Below, in pieces: positions 54,777 to 64,000 of a stretch of DNA of 64,000 bases. Source of the stretch: JAKANT01 sp035502095 (GTDB lineage: Bacteria > Pseudomonadota > Gammaproteobacteria > Burkholderiales > Burkholderiaceae_F); the NCBI GenBank assembly GCA_035502095.1, contig DATJUX010000018.1:1-64000 (forward strand). The letters run 5' to 3'. Each line of letters opens with the position of its first letter. Within the stretch, counting starts at the first letter, position 1. Made by a program: the position numbers and the translations under genes. The notes beneath the pieces are model-generated. The model was not told the DNA's origin and did not search any database. It saw nothing but the letters and a program-made list of their open reading frames with translations.

Positions 54777-56894
54777 ATGTTCGCTTCTCGCGCGCAGGGC
54801 AAAGCCTCGGAGGCGGAGACGCCGGACTCTCGCGCTGGTCCCGACCCGCACGCTCAGCTTAATCCGCAACAGAGAGCGGCAGCGCTGCACGCGGACGACG
54901 GGCCCTTGTTGGTCATCGCAGGTGCCGGTTCGGGCAAGACCAACACGCTCGCGCACCGGGTCGCGCATCTGATCGAACGCGGCGCGGATCCGCGCACCAT
55001 CCTCCTGCTCACCTTCTCGCGGCGCGCCGCGCGCGAGATGATCCGCCGGGTCGAGCGCCTCGTCGCGTCGTCGCCGGCCTTGCGCATGCAGCAAGCCGCC
55101 GCGACCCTGACTTGGGCCGGAACGTTCCATGCCGTCGGTGCCCGCCTTCTGCGCGAGTTCGCGCCGCGTATCGGCCTCGACCCGGACTTCACGATCCACG
55201 ATCGAGAGGACTCGGCGGACCTCATGAACCTGGTCCGCCACGAGCGTGGCCTCGCTTCGACGGCAAAGCGGTTCCCGGCGAAGGGCACCTGCCTGGCGAT
55301 CTACTCGCGCGTCGTCAACGGCCAGGAGCAACTCGGCCGCGTCCTCGGCACGCTGTTCCCCTGGTGCGCAGCCTGGGAGGAGGAACTGCGCACGCTCTTC
55401 GGCGCATACGTCGATGCGAAGCAGATGCAGAACGTGCTCGACTACGACGATCTGCTGCTGTACTGGTCGGAGATGATGAGTGCGCCTGCGATCGCTGCCG
55501 AACTCGGCGCGCGCTTCCGCCACGTGCTCGTCGACGAATACCAGGACACGAACCGCCTGCAGGCCGCTGTTCTGCTGGCACTAAAGCCGGACGGCCGGGG
55601 CCTGACGGTCGTCGGCGACGACGCGCAATCGATCTATGCGTTTCGCGGCGCCACCGTGCGCAATATCCTGGAATTCCCTGCTCGTTTCGATCCACCCGCG
55701 GCGCAGGTCGCGCTCGAGCAGAACTATCGCTCCACCCAGCCCCTGCTCGATGCCGCCAACGCGGTGATCGCGCTCGCGCCGGAACGTTTCGCCAAGACCC
55801 TGGTTTCCGGGCGCGACGGGGTTCGCCCCGTGCTCCTGTCGGTGGCCGACGAAGCGGCGCAAGCGCGCTATGTCGTCGACGACGTTCTGGCGCAGCGTGA
55901 AGCGGGAATCGCGCTGCAGGCACAGGCCGTATTGTTTCGCACGTCGCACCACAGCCTGCGGCTCGAACTCGAACTGGCGCGCCGCAACGTGCCGTTCGTG
56001 AAGTTCGGCGGTCTGAAATTTCTCGAGTCGGCACACGTCAAGGACGTGCTCGCCTGCCTGCGCTGGGCCGACAACCCGCGCGACCGCATCGCGGGCCTGC
56101 GTGTCCTCCTCCTTCTGCCAGGCGTCGGTCCGAGGACGGCGGCACGTACGCTCGACGGCGTCGCGGCCGCAGCTGATCCGGCGCTCGGACTCGATCGATT
56201 CGAGATGGGGCCCACGCGCAGCGAACATTGGGCCGCGATGCAGCGCCTGCTGGTCGACCTGCGGCGACCGGATGCGCCCTGGCCGGGCGCCCTCGGATCG
56301 GTGCGTCTCTGGTACGAGCCGTTGCTCGAGCAACGTTATGAGGATGCGGCGATGCGTAGCGTCGATTTGCGCACGCTCGAAAGCATCGCGGGAACCTATG
56401 CCACGCGCGAGCGGTTTCTCACCGAGCTCACGCTCGACCCGCCGGACGCCACGAGCGACGAAGCCGGCGATCCTCTGCGCGATGAGGAGTACCTGACACT
56501 CTCGACCATTCACTCCGCCAAAGGTCGCGAGTGGCACTCCGTCTACGTGCTTAACGTCGTCGACGGCTGCGTGCCTTCGGATCTTGGAGCTGGTACGCAG
56601 GCTGATCTGGAGGAGGAGCGTCGGCTGCTCTATGTCGCGATGACCCGCGCGAAGGAGCAGCTTCGCCTGGTCGCCCCGCAGCGGTTCTACATCCGGCAGC
56701 AAGCCGCGGAAGGCGATCGCCACGTGTACGCAACCCGCACGCGGTTCATTCCGCAAGCACTCGACCGCTTCTTCGAGCTGCGCGCCTGGCCGGATCCTGT
56801 GCCAGACACCCGCGAAGTTCACGCGCCAGCGTGCGCGCCGCTTGCGCTCGATATCGCCGCGAAGATGCGCGGCATGTGGCGAACAACGCCCTGA
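54777..56894 (+). CDS. UvrD/Rep-family superfamily 1 DNA helicase
   Basis: A 705-residue 3'-5' SF1A helicase. Motifs in order are LNPQQRAAAL (Q), Walker A IAGAGSGKTN (48-56), LTFSRRAAREM (Ia), the Walker B VDEYQDTN (II), VVGDDAQSIYAFRGA (III), LEQNYRS (IV), TLSTIHSAKGREW (V) and YVAMTRAKEQL (VI). It is about the size of UvrD, Rep and PcrA but I cannot place it in one subgroup. ATG 54777 places the start right after the LexA box, which suggests damage-inducible expression, as for E. coli uvrD. Confidence 0.9.
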   Translation: MFASRAQGKASEAETPDSRAGPDPHAQLNPQQRAAALHADDGPLLVIAGAGSGKTNTLAHRVAHLIERGADPRTILLLTFSRRAAREMIRRVERLVASSPALRMQQAAATLTWAGTFHAVGARLLREFAPRIGLDPDFTIHDREDSADLMNLVRHERGLASTAKRFPAKGTCLAIYSRVVNGQEQLGRVLGTLFPWCAAWEEELRTLFGAYVDAKQMQNVLDYDDLLLYWSEMMSAPAIAAELGARFRHVLVDEYQDTNRLQAAVLLALKPDGRGLTVVGDDAQSIYAFRGATVRNILEFPARFDPPAAQVALEQNYRSTQPLLDAANAVIALAPERFAKTLVSGRDGVRPVLLSVADEAAQARYVVDDVLAQREAGIALQAQAVLFRTSHHSLRLELELARRNVPFVKFGGLKFLESAHVKDVLACLRWADNPRDRIAGLRVLLLLPGVGPRTAARTLDGVAAAADPALGLDRFEMGPTRSEHWAAMQRLLVDLRRPDAPWPGALGSVRLWYEPLLEQRYEDAAMRSVDLRTLESIAGTYATRERFLTELTLDPPDATSDEAGDPLRDEEYLTLSTIHSAKGREWHSVYVLNVVDGCVPSDLGAGTQADLEEERRLLYVAMTRAKEQLRLVAPQRFYIRQQAAEGDRHVYATRTRFIPQALDRFFELRAWPDPVPDTREVHAPACAPLALDIAAKMRGMWRTTP

Positions 56895-56968
56895 CCGCGC
56901 AAGGGGACGCCGCATCGGCGCGACGACGTGGCGATCGTATGATCGACAACCCTCGAGGAGACAAGGAA

Positions 56969-58810
56969 ATGCATCGCCCCGACGGCGACGTCGCGAATCC
57001 AGGTTTTGCCCCAGCCCGCGTCGAGCGAATCGCGCGCGCCGACGGCGCCTTCGTTCTGCGTTCACCCGCTCCCCTCGAGCCATACGCCCGCTGTGTCGGC
57101 GACTGGCTGGTCGCGTGGGCAACGCGCACGCCCGATCGAACCTGGCTTGCCGAGCGCCGAGGCGACGCCTGGCACCGGGTCACCTATGCGGAGGGCCTGA
57201 AAACAACGCGCTGCATCGCGGCCGCGCTGCTCTCGCGTGGGCTCTCGTCCAAGCGTCCGCTCGTGATCCTGTCGGACAACAGTGTCGACCACGCCCTGCT
57301 CGCGGCCGGCGCCCAGTTCGCGGGCGTGCCCTACGCCCCGATCTCGCCCGCGTATTCGCTCCTGTCCAGCGATCACGCAAAACTGAGAGCCATTTTTGCG
57401 CTGCTGGAACCCGGCCTGGTCTTCGCCGATGACGGAGCGAGGTTCGCGCGGGCGCTGGCTGCCGTCGGAAGCGGCTTCGACTTCGTGGCGAGCCGCAACA
57501 TTCCGCAGGGCGCGGTCCCATTCGACGTTCTTGCCGGCGCAGCGCCTGGCCCGGAGGTCGACGCCGCCGCCGCAGCGGTCACGCCGGATACGATCGCCAA
57601 GATCCTGTTCACCTCGGGCTCGACGGGCGAGCCGAAGGGCGTCATCAACACGCATCGGATGCTGTCGTCCAACCAGCAGATGATCCGGCAGTGCTGGCCG
57701 TTCCTGGCACACGATCCTCCGGTCATCGTCGATTGGCTGCCGTGGAATCACACATTCGGCGGCAATCACAACTTCAACATGGTCCTTGCCAACGGCGGAT
57801 CGCTTCACATCGATAACGGCAAACCCGCCCCAGGTCTGATCGAGAAGACAGTCGCCAACCTGCGCGAGACAGCACCGAACATCTACTTCAACGTGCCGCG
57901 GGGCTTCGACATGTTGCTGCCCCATCTGGAGGGCGACGACGCCCTGGCCCGGCACTTCTTCTCGCAGCTCAAGATCGTCTTCTATGCAGGTGCCGCGCTC
58001 CCGCAGAGCCTCTGGGAACGGCTCGAGCGCAAGGCGGCCCAGCTGGGCAGGCGCGTCGCGATGGTCTCGTCGTGGGGATCGACGGAGACCGCCCCGATGG
58101 TGACCAGCGTGCACTTCCCGATCGACCGCGCCGGAGTCATCGGCATCCCCGCGCCGGGATGCGAACTCCTGATGCTGCCGAACGGCGAGAAGATGGAGAT
58201 GCGCGTGCGCGGGCCCAACGTCACGCCGGGTTACTTCAAGCGACCGGATCTCACCGCGGCGGCCTTCGATGGCGAGGGCTTCTACAAGATCGGCGACGCC
58301 GGTCGCCTGGCTGACCCGGGCGATGCCGCAGCCGGCGTGGTCTTCGACGGCCGCATCGCGGAAGACTTCAAGCTCGCGTCGGGCACCTGGGTCCACGTCG
58401 GTACGCTGCGTGTCCATGCAATCGCCTCGCTCGCGCCGGTGGCGCAGGACGTCGTCGTCGCCGGACATGGCCGCGACGAAGTCGGCTTGCTGGTCTTCGC
58501 GAACCCGGCGGGCTGCGCCGGCCTCTGCCCGGAGCGGCCGAAAGAAACGCCGCTCGCGGAGCTCATTGCGGACACGCGCGTGCGCGCGCAGGTCGCACGG
58601 GGCCTGCGGGCGCTGGCGGCGGGCGCAACGGGCTCTTCGATGCTCGCCACGCGCGCGTTGTTGCTCGCCGAGCCCCCTTCGATCGACGCCAACGAAATCA
58701 CCGACAAGGGCTACATCAATCAACGTGCGGTGCTGGCGCGCCGTGCCGCCGCGGTGACCGAGCTTTACGGGTCGCCGGCCCCACCGGCCGTGATCGCGCT
58801 GAAGGCATAG
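56969..58810 (+). CDS. Feruloyl-CoA synthase (AMP-dependent)
   Basis: A 613-residue adenylate-forming enzyme of the feruloyl-CoA synthase type, which activates ferulate or related aromatic acids with ATP and CoA. Visible are P-loop LFTSGSTGEPKGVINTH, the aromatic-acid-family DWLPWNHTFGGNHNFNM, WGSTETAPMVTS (A5) and FDGRIAEDFKLASGTWVHVG (A8 region, characteristic of Fcs). ATG 56969 lies 8 nt after GAGGAG; an earlier ATG at 56939 is possible. It is followed by a thiolase 49 bp downstream, but no enoyl-CoA hydratase/aldolase or vanillin dehydrogenase gene is near. Confidence 0.8.
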   Translation: MHRPDGDVANPGFAPARVERIARADGAFVLRSPAPLEPYARCVGDWLVAWATRTPDRTWLAERRGDAWHRVTYAEGLKTTRCIAAALLSRGLSSKRPLVILSDNSVDHALLAAGAQFAGVPYAPISPAYSLLSSDHAKLRAIFALLEPGLVFADDGARFARALAAVGSGFDFVASRNIPQGAVPFDVLAGAAPGPEVDAAAAAVTPDTIAKILFTSGSTGEPKGVINTHRMLSSNQQMIRQCWPFLAHDPPVIVDWLPWNHTFGGNHNFNMVLANGGSLHIDNGKPAPGLIEKTVANLRETAPNIYFNVPRGFDMLLPHLEGDDALARHFFSQLKIVFYAGAALPQSLWERLERKAAQLGRRVAMVSSWGSTETAPMVTSVHFPIDRAGVIGIPAPGCELLMLPNGEKMEMRVRGPNVTPGYFKRPDLTAAAFDGEGFYKIGDAGRLADPGDAAAGVVFDGRIAEDFKLASGTWVHVGTLRVHAIASLAPVAQDVVVAGHGRDEVGLLVFANPAGCAGLCPERPKETPLAELIADTRVRAQVARGLRALAAGATGSSMLATRALLLAEPPSIDANEITDKGYINQRAVLARRAAAVTELYGSPAPPAVIALKA

Positions 58811-58859
58811 GTGCTTGAGGTACGCTAGCCGACCGACCGACGCGACAGGGAGACCTCGA

Positions 58860-60038
58860 ATGAACGACGCTGTGATCGTTTCGACTGCGCGCACCCCGTT
58901 GTGCAAGTCCTGGAAGGGCGCCTTGAACATGACCCACGGGGCAACGCTCGGCGCGCTCGCCGTGCGCGCGGCCGTCGACCGGGCACGCCTCGACCATGCC
59001 GAAGTCGAGGACGTGATCATGGGCTGTGCGAACCCGGAAGGCGCAACCGGCGGCAACATCGCACGCCAGATCGCGCTGCGCGCCGGCATGCCGGTGACGG
59101 TGGCCGGTGCGACGGTCAACCGCTTCTGTTCGTCCGGACTGCAGACGATCGCGCTCGCCGCGCAGCGCGTCATGAGCGGCGAGGCCGACATCTACGTCGC
59201 TGGCGGCGTCGAATCGATCTCGTGCGTGCAGAACGAGATGAACCGCCACATGTACCAGGACGAGTGGCTGGTTAAGAACAAGCCGGAAATCTACTGGCCG
59301 ATGCTGCAGACCGCCGAGGTGGTTTCGAAACGCTACAAGATCGGCCGCGAAGCGCAGGACCGGTACGGTGTGCAAAGCCAGCTGCGTGCCGCCGCGGCGC
59401 GCGCCGCCGGCAAGTTCCGCGACGAGATCGTGCCGATCACCGTCAAGACCAGGGTGACGGACAAGGCGACGGGGGCCGAAACGATCAAGGAGGTGACGGT
59501 CGAACATGACGAGGGGATTCGCCCGGACACCACTTACGAAGGCGTATCGCAGATCAAGCCGGCGATCGAAGGCGGGGTGATTGCAGCCGGCAATGCCAGC
59601 CAGTTTTCCGACGGCGCCTCGGCAGCGGTGGTGATGAGCGCCGCCGCCGCTGTGCGCAAGGGCCTCGCTCCACTCGGTGCGTTCCGCGGCTTCGCCGTAG
59701 CCGGTTGCGAGCCCGATGAAATGGGAATTGGACCTGTATTCGCCGTGCCCAAGCTGCTGAAGCGCGCAGGATTGAAGGTCGACGACATCGGACTGTGGGA
59801 ACTGAACGAAGCCTTCGCCGTGCAGGTAATCTATTGCCGCGACCGGCTCGGTATCCCCGCCGACCGGCTCAATGTCAACGGCGGCGCGATCGCGCTCGGG
59901 CACCCCTATGGCGTAAGCGGTGCGCGGCTGGTCGGCCACGCGCTGATCGAAGGCAAGCGGCGCGGCGCCAGGCTGGTCGTCGTGACGATGTGCATCGGCG
60001 GTGGCATGGGGGCCGCCGGCCTGTTCGAGGTGCTCTGA
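58860..60038 (+). CDS. Acetyl-CoA acyltransferase (thiolase)
   Basis: A 392-residue thiolase that cleaves 3-ketoacyl-CoA or condenses acetyl-CoA. It has the acyl-binding cysteine in VNRFCSSGLQTIA (about Cys90), the histidine loop GHPYGVSGARL, the catalytic base cysteine in TMCIGGGMGAAGLF, and LNEAFAVQ. Following the feruloyl-CoA synthase on the same strand, it may release acetyl-CoA in a beta-oxidative side-chain pathway; that is inferred from proximity. ATG 58860 fits the conserved DAVIVSTARTP start. Confidence 0.88.
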   Translation: MNDAVIVSTARTPLCKSWKGALNMTHGATLGALAVRAAVDRARLDHAEVEDVIMGCANPEGATGGNIARQIALRAGMPVTVAGATVNRFCSSGLQTIALAAQRVMSGEADIYVAGGVESISCVQNEMNRHMYQDEWLVKNKPEIYWPMLQTAEVVSKRYKIGREAQDRYGVQSQLRAAAARAAGKFRDEIVPITVKTRVTDKATGAETIKEVTVEHDEGIRPDTTYEGVSQIKPAIEGGVIAAGNASQFSDGASAAVVMSAAAAVRKGLAPLGAFRGFAVAGCEPDEMGIGPVFAVPKLLKRAGLKVDDIGLWELNEAFAVQVIYCRDRLGIPADRLNVNGGAIALGHPYGVSGARLVGHALIEGKRRGARLVVVTMCIGGGMGAAGLFEVL

Positions 60039-60043
60039 GGACG

Positions 60044-60376
60044 CTACGCGAGCAGCGGCGGCTGGGTCTCGCCTTCGATCCAGCGCAGGTACGGCCCAAA
60101 GCCCGCCACGATCGGCACCGCGATGATCTCGGGCACGCTGTAGGGATGCAGCGTGCGGATTGCGGCCTCCACTTCCGGGTACCGTTCGCGCGTCGACTTG
60201 ATCAGCAGAGGCGTCTCGACGGCCCGCTCGATCGCGCCTTCCCATCGATACGTCGACTGGACCGGCGCGAGCAGGTTGGCGCACGCCGCCAGCCGCTGTT
60301 CGACGAGCGTGCGCGCGATCCGCTCGGCGGTTGCCGCGTCGGGACAGTTGGTGAGAATCAGCAGCGGCTCGCTCAT
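60044..60376 (-). CDS. cutA: Divalent-cation tolerance protein CutA
   Basis: CutA1 is a small trimeric PII-like protein linked to copper tolerance in E. coli; its true role is unsettled. The 110-residue protein has the family pattern LLILTNCPDAATAERIARTL, EQRLAACANLLAPVQSTYRW, ETPLLIKSTRERYPEVE and HPYSVPEIIAVPI. It converges on the thiolase with a 5-bp gap and lies 7 bp downstream of the ABC permease gene on the same strand. Confidence 0.9.
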   Translation of the reverse strand: MSEPLLILTNCPDAATAERIARTLVEQRLAACANLLAPVQSTYRWEGAIERAVETPLLIKSTRERYPEVEAAIRTLHPYSVPEIIAVPIVAGFGPYLRWIEGETQPPLLA

Positions 60377-60383
60377 CGGTCCC

Positions 60384-61226
60384 TCATTTGAACAGGCGTT
60401 TGCGCGTGAGGATCAGCGCGATGTAGTAGCACCCCACGCCGTAGCCGAGCAGCAGCGTGAGGTTGAGCACGGCATGATCCGGCAGGCGGCCGAGGATCAA
60501 CGGCCGGACCAGATCCACCGTGGCGGCGAGCGGCAGCCAATGCGCCCCCACGCGCAGCCAGGGCGTCAACTGCTCCAGGGGGAAGAAGATGCCCGACAGG
60601 AAAACCATCGGCGTGACGATCACGACGAAGTAGTTCGAAAGGGTGTCGTAACCGCGCGCGAGGCTGTTGACGATCAGCGCCATCGCGGAAAAAACCGCCG
60701 CGGCAAGAAGCATCACCGGCAAGGCGAGCAGCGCGAGCGGCGAGTGCGCGACGCCGAGGCCCCAGATCACGAGCAGCATCGCCAGGCCCGTCACCAGCGC
60801 CTTGCAGGCCGCCCAGGCCACCTCGCCGAACACGATGTCGTCGATCGAACTCGGCGTATTCATGATGGCGGCCCAGGTCTTTTGCGTGTCCATGCGCGAG
60901 TAGGCGCCCCACAACGACTCGAACTTGGCCGAATACATGACACTCATGCAGATCGAGCCGCTGGCGAGGAACTGCAGGTAGGTTGCACCGCCGACTTCCG
61001 GCAGCAGGCTGCCAAGCCCGTATCCGAACGCGACCAGCGTGATCAGCGGCTCGATGATGTTCGACAGTACGCGCTCGAAGAGGTACTTTCGCCAGACGAG
61101 GTAGTTGCGGCGCCAGATCGGCACGAACCGGCGCGACGGACGGGGTGCCGCGAACAGCACCCCGCGCCGGCTCGCCGTGTCCAGGATCACCGGCCGCGCG
61201 ACGACGCGCGTTTGCAGCGAGCTCAA
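60384..61226 (-). CDS. ABC-2 type exporter permease (NodJ-like)
   Basis: A 280-residue permease with six membrane helices and the NodJ-like motifs YLVWRKYLFERVLSNIIEPL, YLQFLASGSICMSVMYSAKF and MVFLSGIFFPLEQLTPWL. The start is uncertain: a TTG at 61226 follows AAGGAG by 5 nt and lies after the ATPase stop, while an ATG at 61259 lies inside the ATPase gene. I use the TTG. NodIJ exports lipo-oligosaccharide in rhizobia; in non-rhizobia the substrate is unknown. Confidence 0.85.
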   Translation of the reverse strand: MSSLQTRVVARPVILDTASRRGVLFAAPRPSRRFVPIWRRNYLVWRKYLFERVLSNIIEPLITLVAFGYGLGSLLPEVGGATYLQFLASGSICMSVMYSAKFESLWGAYSRMDTQKTWAAIMNTPSSIDDIVFGEVAWAACKALVTGLAMLLVIWGLGVAHSPLALLALPVMLLAAAVFSAMALIVNSLARGYDTLSNYFVVIVTPMVFLSGIFFPLEQLTPWLRVGAHWLPLAATVDLVRPLILGRLPDHAVLNLTLLLGYGVGCYYIALILTRKRLFK

Positions 61227-61236
61227 GATCGCTCCT

Positions 61237-62202
<966 letters not shown>

Positions 62203-62207
62203 GGCAG

Positions 62208-62235
62208 AAAATACAAGGCCCGCACGCGGCGGGCC
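62208..62235 (-). terminator. Rho-independent terminator after rplQ
   Basis: On the minus strand a 7-bp GC stem (GGCCCGC, 62229-62235, with GCGGGCC, 62217-62223) is followed by TTGTATTTT (complement of 62208-62216). It lies about 27 nt past the rplQ stop and should end the ribosomal alpha-operon transcript. Confidence 0.7.
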
Positions 62236-62261
62236 CCGAAGCTTGCGTCAGGGGTCGCCAA

Positions 62262-62660
62262 TCACGCCGCTGATTCGGCGGCCGCTTCTTTCAGCTTCGG
62301 TTGCGGACGATCCAGCAGCTCGACCAGGGCGAGCGGGGCATTGTCGCCAATCCGGAAACCGGCCTTCAGGATGCGCAGGTAACCGCCGGGACGGGTCTTG
62401 TAGCGCGGACCCAACTCGTTGAACAGCTTGACGACGATCTCCCGATCGCGCAGGCGATTGAACGCGAGCCGGCGGTTGGCCAGGGTCGGCTCCTTGGCGA
62501 GAGTGATGAGCGGCTCGACGACCCGACGCAGTTCCTTGGCCTTGGGAAGGGTCGTCTTGATGAGTTCGTGACGCAACAGCGAATTCGACATGTTGCGCAG
62601 CATGGCCAGACGATGGCTGCTCGTGCGGTTGAGTTTCCGCAGGCCGTGACGGTGACGCAC
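62262..62660 (-). CDS. rplQ: 50S ribosomal protein L17
   Basis: L17 binds 23S rRNA near the exit tunnel. The 132-residue product begins MRHRHGLRKLNRTSSHRLAM, the L17 signature, with the LRHELIKTTLPKAKELRRVV helix and YKTRPGGYLRILKAG. It is slightly longer than the E. coli protein (127) with an Ala/Glu-rich end. It follows rpoA by 188 bp, a wider gap than usual; that gap has GC-rich hairpins and no gene. Confidence 0.96.
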   Translation of the reverse strand: MRHRHGLRKLNRTSSHRLAMLRNMSNSLLRHELIKTTLPKAKELRRVVEPLITLAKEPTLANRRLAFNRLRDREIVVKLFNELGPRYKTRPGGYLRILKAGFRIGDNAPLALVELLDRPQPKLKEAAAESAA

Positions 62661-62848
62661 TTTCGATTCCTCTCAGTCTCAATGTTCCCGTCTCTTCGAT
62701 CCCTCGGAGGAGGGCGGGCGGGTTCTCTATGGGAAATCCTGTATCCGAGGCAATCCCTGGGGCCAGTTTTGTCTTCGGCCGCCCCTTCGGGGCTTAACTT
62801 GCCTGCAGCAAGCTAGCCTTCGACGAAATTGGCCGCGCGAAAACTCTC

Positions 62849-63826
62849 CTACTTTTCCAGGCCGGCGGGCGGCCAATTTTCAAGCTTCATGCCCAGGGTC
62901 AAACCGCGAGCCGCCAGAACTTCCTTGATCTCGTTGAGCGACTTGCGTCCCAGGTTCGGCGTCTTGAGCAGCTCGTTTTCGGTGCGCTGGATCAGGTCGC
63001 CGATGTAGTAGATGTTCTCCGCCTTCAAGCAGTTCGCCGACCGCACCGTCAGTTCCAGGTCGTCGACCGGGCGCAGCAGGATCGGGTCGACCTGCGGCGA
63101 AACGCGCGAAGCCACCGCAACCTCGGCGGTGCCTTCCAGCGCCGCGAACACCGACAGCTGGTCGACCAGGATGCGTGCGGCCTGGCGCACGGCTTCCTCG
63201 GGTGTCATGGCGCCGTTCGTCTCGATGGTCATGACGAGCTTGTCGAGGTCGGTGCGCTGCTCGACCCGCGCCGATTCGACGGTGTAGGAAACGCGCTTGA
63301 CCGGCGAAAACGACGCATCCATCACGATACGGCCGATGGTCTTGGAGTGATCGTCGCGGAACGCGCGCACGTTCCCGGGCACGTAGCCGCGACCCTTTTC
63401 GACCTTGAGCTGCATCTCGAGCCGCCCGCCGCCCTGCAGGTGGGCGATCAGGTGGTCGGGATTGATGATCTCGACATCGTGCGGCAGCTCGATGTCCGCC
63501 GCGGTGACGATCCCCTCGCCCTCCTTCTTCAGCAGCAGCGTGACCTCATCGCGATTGTGCAGCTTGAAGACTACGCCCTTGAGGTTGAGCAGGATGTCGA
63601 CGACGTCTTCCCGTACCCCGTCGACGGTGGAGTACTCGTGCACGACGCCCGCGATCGAGGCTTCCGTCGGGGCGTAGCCGACCATCGAGGACAGCAGGAT
63701 GCGACGCAACGCGTTGCCGAGCGTGTGGCCATAGCCGCGCTCGAACGGTTCCATCGTGACGGTGGCCGCATTCGGACCGATCGATTCGACCTCGATCGCA
63801 CGCGGCTTCAGCATGGCAGTAGTCAT
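62849..63826 (-). CDS. rpoA: DNA-directed RNA polymerase subunit alpha
   Basis: The alpha subunit nucleates polymerase assembly and contacts activators and UP elements. The 325-residue product has the N-terminal dimerisation domain (MEPFERGYGHTLGNALRRIL, VDPILL) and the C-terminal DNA-binding domain (LELTVRSANCLKAENIYYIG, TPNLGRKSLNEIKEVLAARG). Length is typical. It sits in the canonical rpsD-rpoA-rplQ order. Confidence 0.97.
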   Translation of the reverse strand: MTTAMLKPRAIEVESIGPNAATVTMEPFERGYGHTLGNALRRILLSSMVGYAPTEASIAGVVHEYSTVDGVREDVVDILLNLKGVVFKLHNRDEVTLLLKKEGEGIVTAADIELPHDVEIINPDHLIAHLQGGGRLEMQLKVEKGRGYVPGNVRAFRDDHSKTIGRIVMDASFSPVKRVSYTVESARVEQRTDLDKLVMTIETNGAMTPEEAVRQAARILVDQLSVFAALEGTAEVAVASRVSPQVDPILLRPVDDLELTVRSANCLKAENIYYIGDLIQRTENELLKTPNLGRKSLNEIKEVLAARGLTLGMKLENWPPAGLEK

Positions 63827-63919
63827 GGACGATCCCTTCTCAATACCCTCGGCTCGTTACACCGATAAGGCTGATGGATAGTCGGGGCGAAATGCCCGAA
63901 CTCAAATAAAGCTTGTGGA

Positions 63920-63944
63920 GTCGCCCTCGCACAGCGAGGGCGAC
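63920..63944. other. Perfect 11-bp hairpin in the rpsD-rpoA gap
   Basis: GTCGCCCTCGC (63920-63930) and GCGAGGGCGAC (63934-63944) form an exact stem with a 3-nt loop. There is no U-tract on either strand, so it is not a classic terminator. It could be an RNA processing site or mRNA stabiliser between rpsD and rpoA. It lies about 95 bp from the rpoA start. Confidence 0.5.
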
Positions 63945-63957
63945 GTTCCAATCTTTC

Positions 63958-64000
63958 CTATCTTGAATACAGCTCGACGACCAACGACTCGTTGACGTCC
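63958..64000 (-). CDS. rpsD: 30S ribosomal protein S4 (C-terminal end only)
   Basis: The last 13 codons of S4 are present on the minus strand, reading DVNESLVVELYSR then TAG (63958-63960). The ending VxELYSR is the conserved S4 C-terminus, and the position upstream of rpoA confirms it. The rest of the gene lies beyond the window. Confidence 0.9.
   Translation of the reverse strand, partial: DVNESLVVELYSR

Noticed and set aside
57062..59191. A 709-codon minus-strand frame opposite the synthase and thiolase genes
   Set aside because: It crosses the junction of two real genes and has no domain.

Overview
The window is a GC-rich chromosomal segment of a betaproteobacterium, probably from the Burkholderiales or a close relative. 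The evidence is gene order and family type. A petABC cluster is followed by sspAB, and its cytochrome b carries the PVWY form of the Qo motif. The his genes are fused to mla/murA on one side and hinT-tatABC on the other. HisG is the short form, HemB has lost the zinc cysteines, and gltBD, pilMNOPQ-aroKB-dgt and rpsD-rpoA-rplQ occur as blocks. Almost everything is core metabolism and cell-envelope biology. Accessory DNA is limited to the left end, one small transposase element and a few single genes.

Layout. 1-2250: a decayed accessory stretch holding the tail of an unknown gene, a Fic pseudogene broken by several frameshifts, and a tRNA-Thr whose 3' end faces it. 2321-7501: galE, then leftward petABC-sspAB (bc1 complex and stringent starvation proteins). 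7742-10123: mscL, a DegS/AlgW-type periplasmic protease and a Sel1-repeat protein. 10153-28024: an almost continuous leftward gene train, mlaF-E-D-A-C-B, an ABC-2 exporter pair, ibaG, murA, hisG-D-C-B-H-A, hisF-I-E, hinT, tatABC. It is interrupted only by one opposing gene for a secreted beta-helix protein between hisA and hisF. 28184-35209: a small periplasmic protein, gltD, a small membrane protein and gltB. 35276-36071: a REP-associated tyrosine transposase (RAYT) between inverted repeats. 36081-44010: dgt, aroB, aroK and pilQPONM. 44431-50309: ponA, then cyaY, lptM-lysA and msrPQ. 50512-60376: guaC, cytochrome c4, engB, a probable small RNA, hemB, hslR, an SOS-type UvrD-like helicase, a feruloyl-CoA synthase/thiolase pair and cutA. 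60384-64000: a NodIJ-type ABC exporter, rplQ, rpoA and the end of rpsD.

How the genes work together. The mla genes maintain outer-membrane lipid asymmetry and sit with murA and ibaG in an envelope block. PilM-N-O-P-Q form the alignment complex and secretin of type IV pili, and PonA builds peptidoglycan next to them. PetABC, cytochrome c4 and HemB serve respiration and haem synthesis. TatABC can export the Rieske protein and the twin-arginine MsrP found in the same window. GltBD, HisA-I, LysA and AroBK are amino-acid synthesis. The most notable non-coding signals are a four-hairpin RNA candidate opposite the hemB leader, which resembles the betaproteobacterial anti-hemB motif, a strong orphan terminator just upstream of guaC, and a LexA-type box in front of the helicase gene. 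I see no CRISPR array, prophage or obvious defence island.
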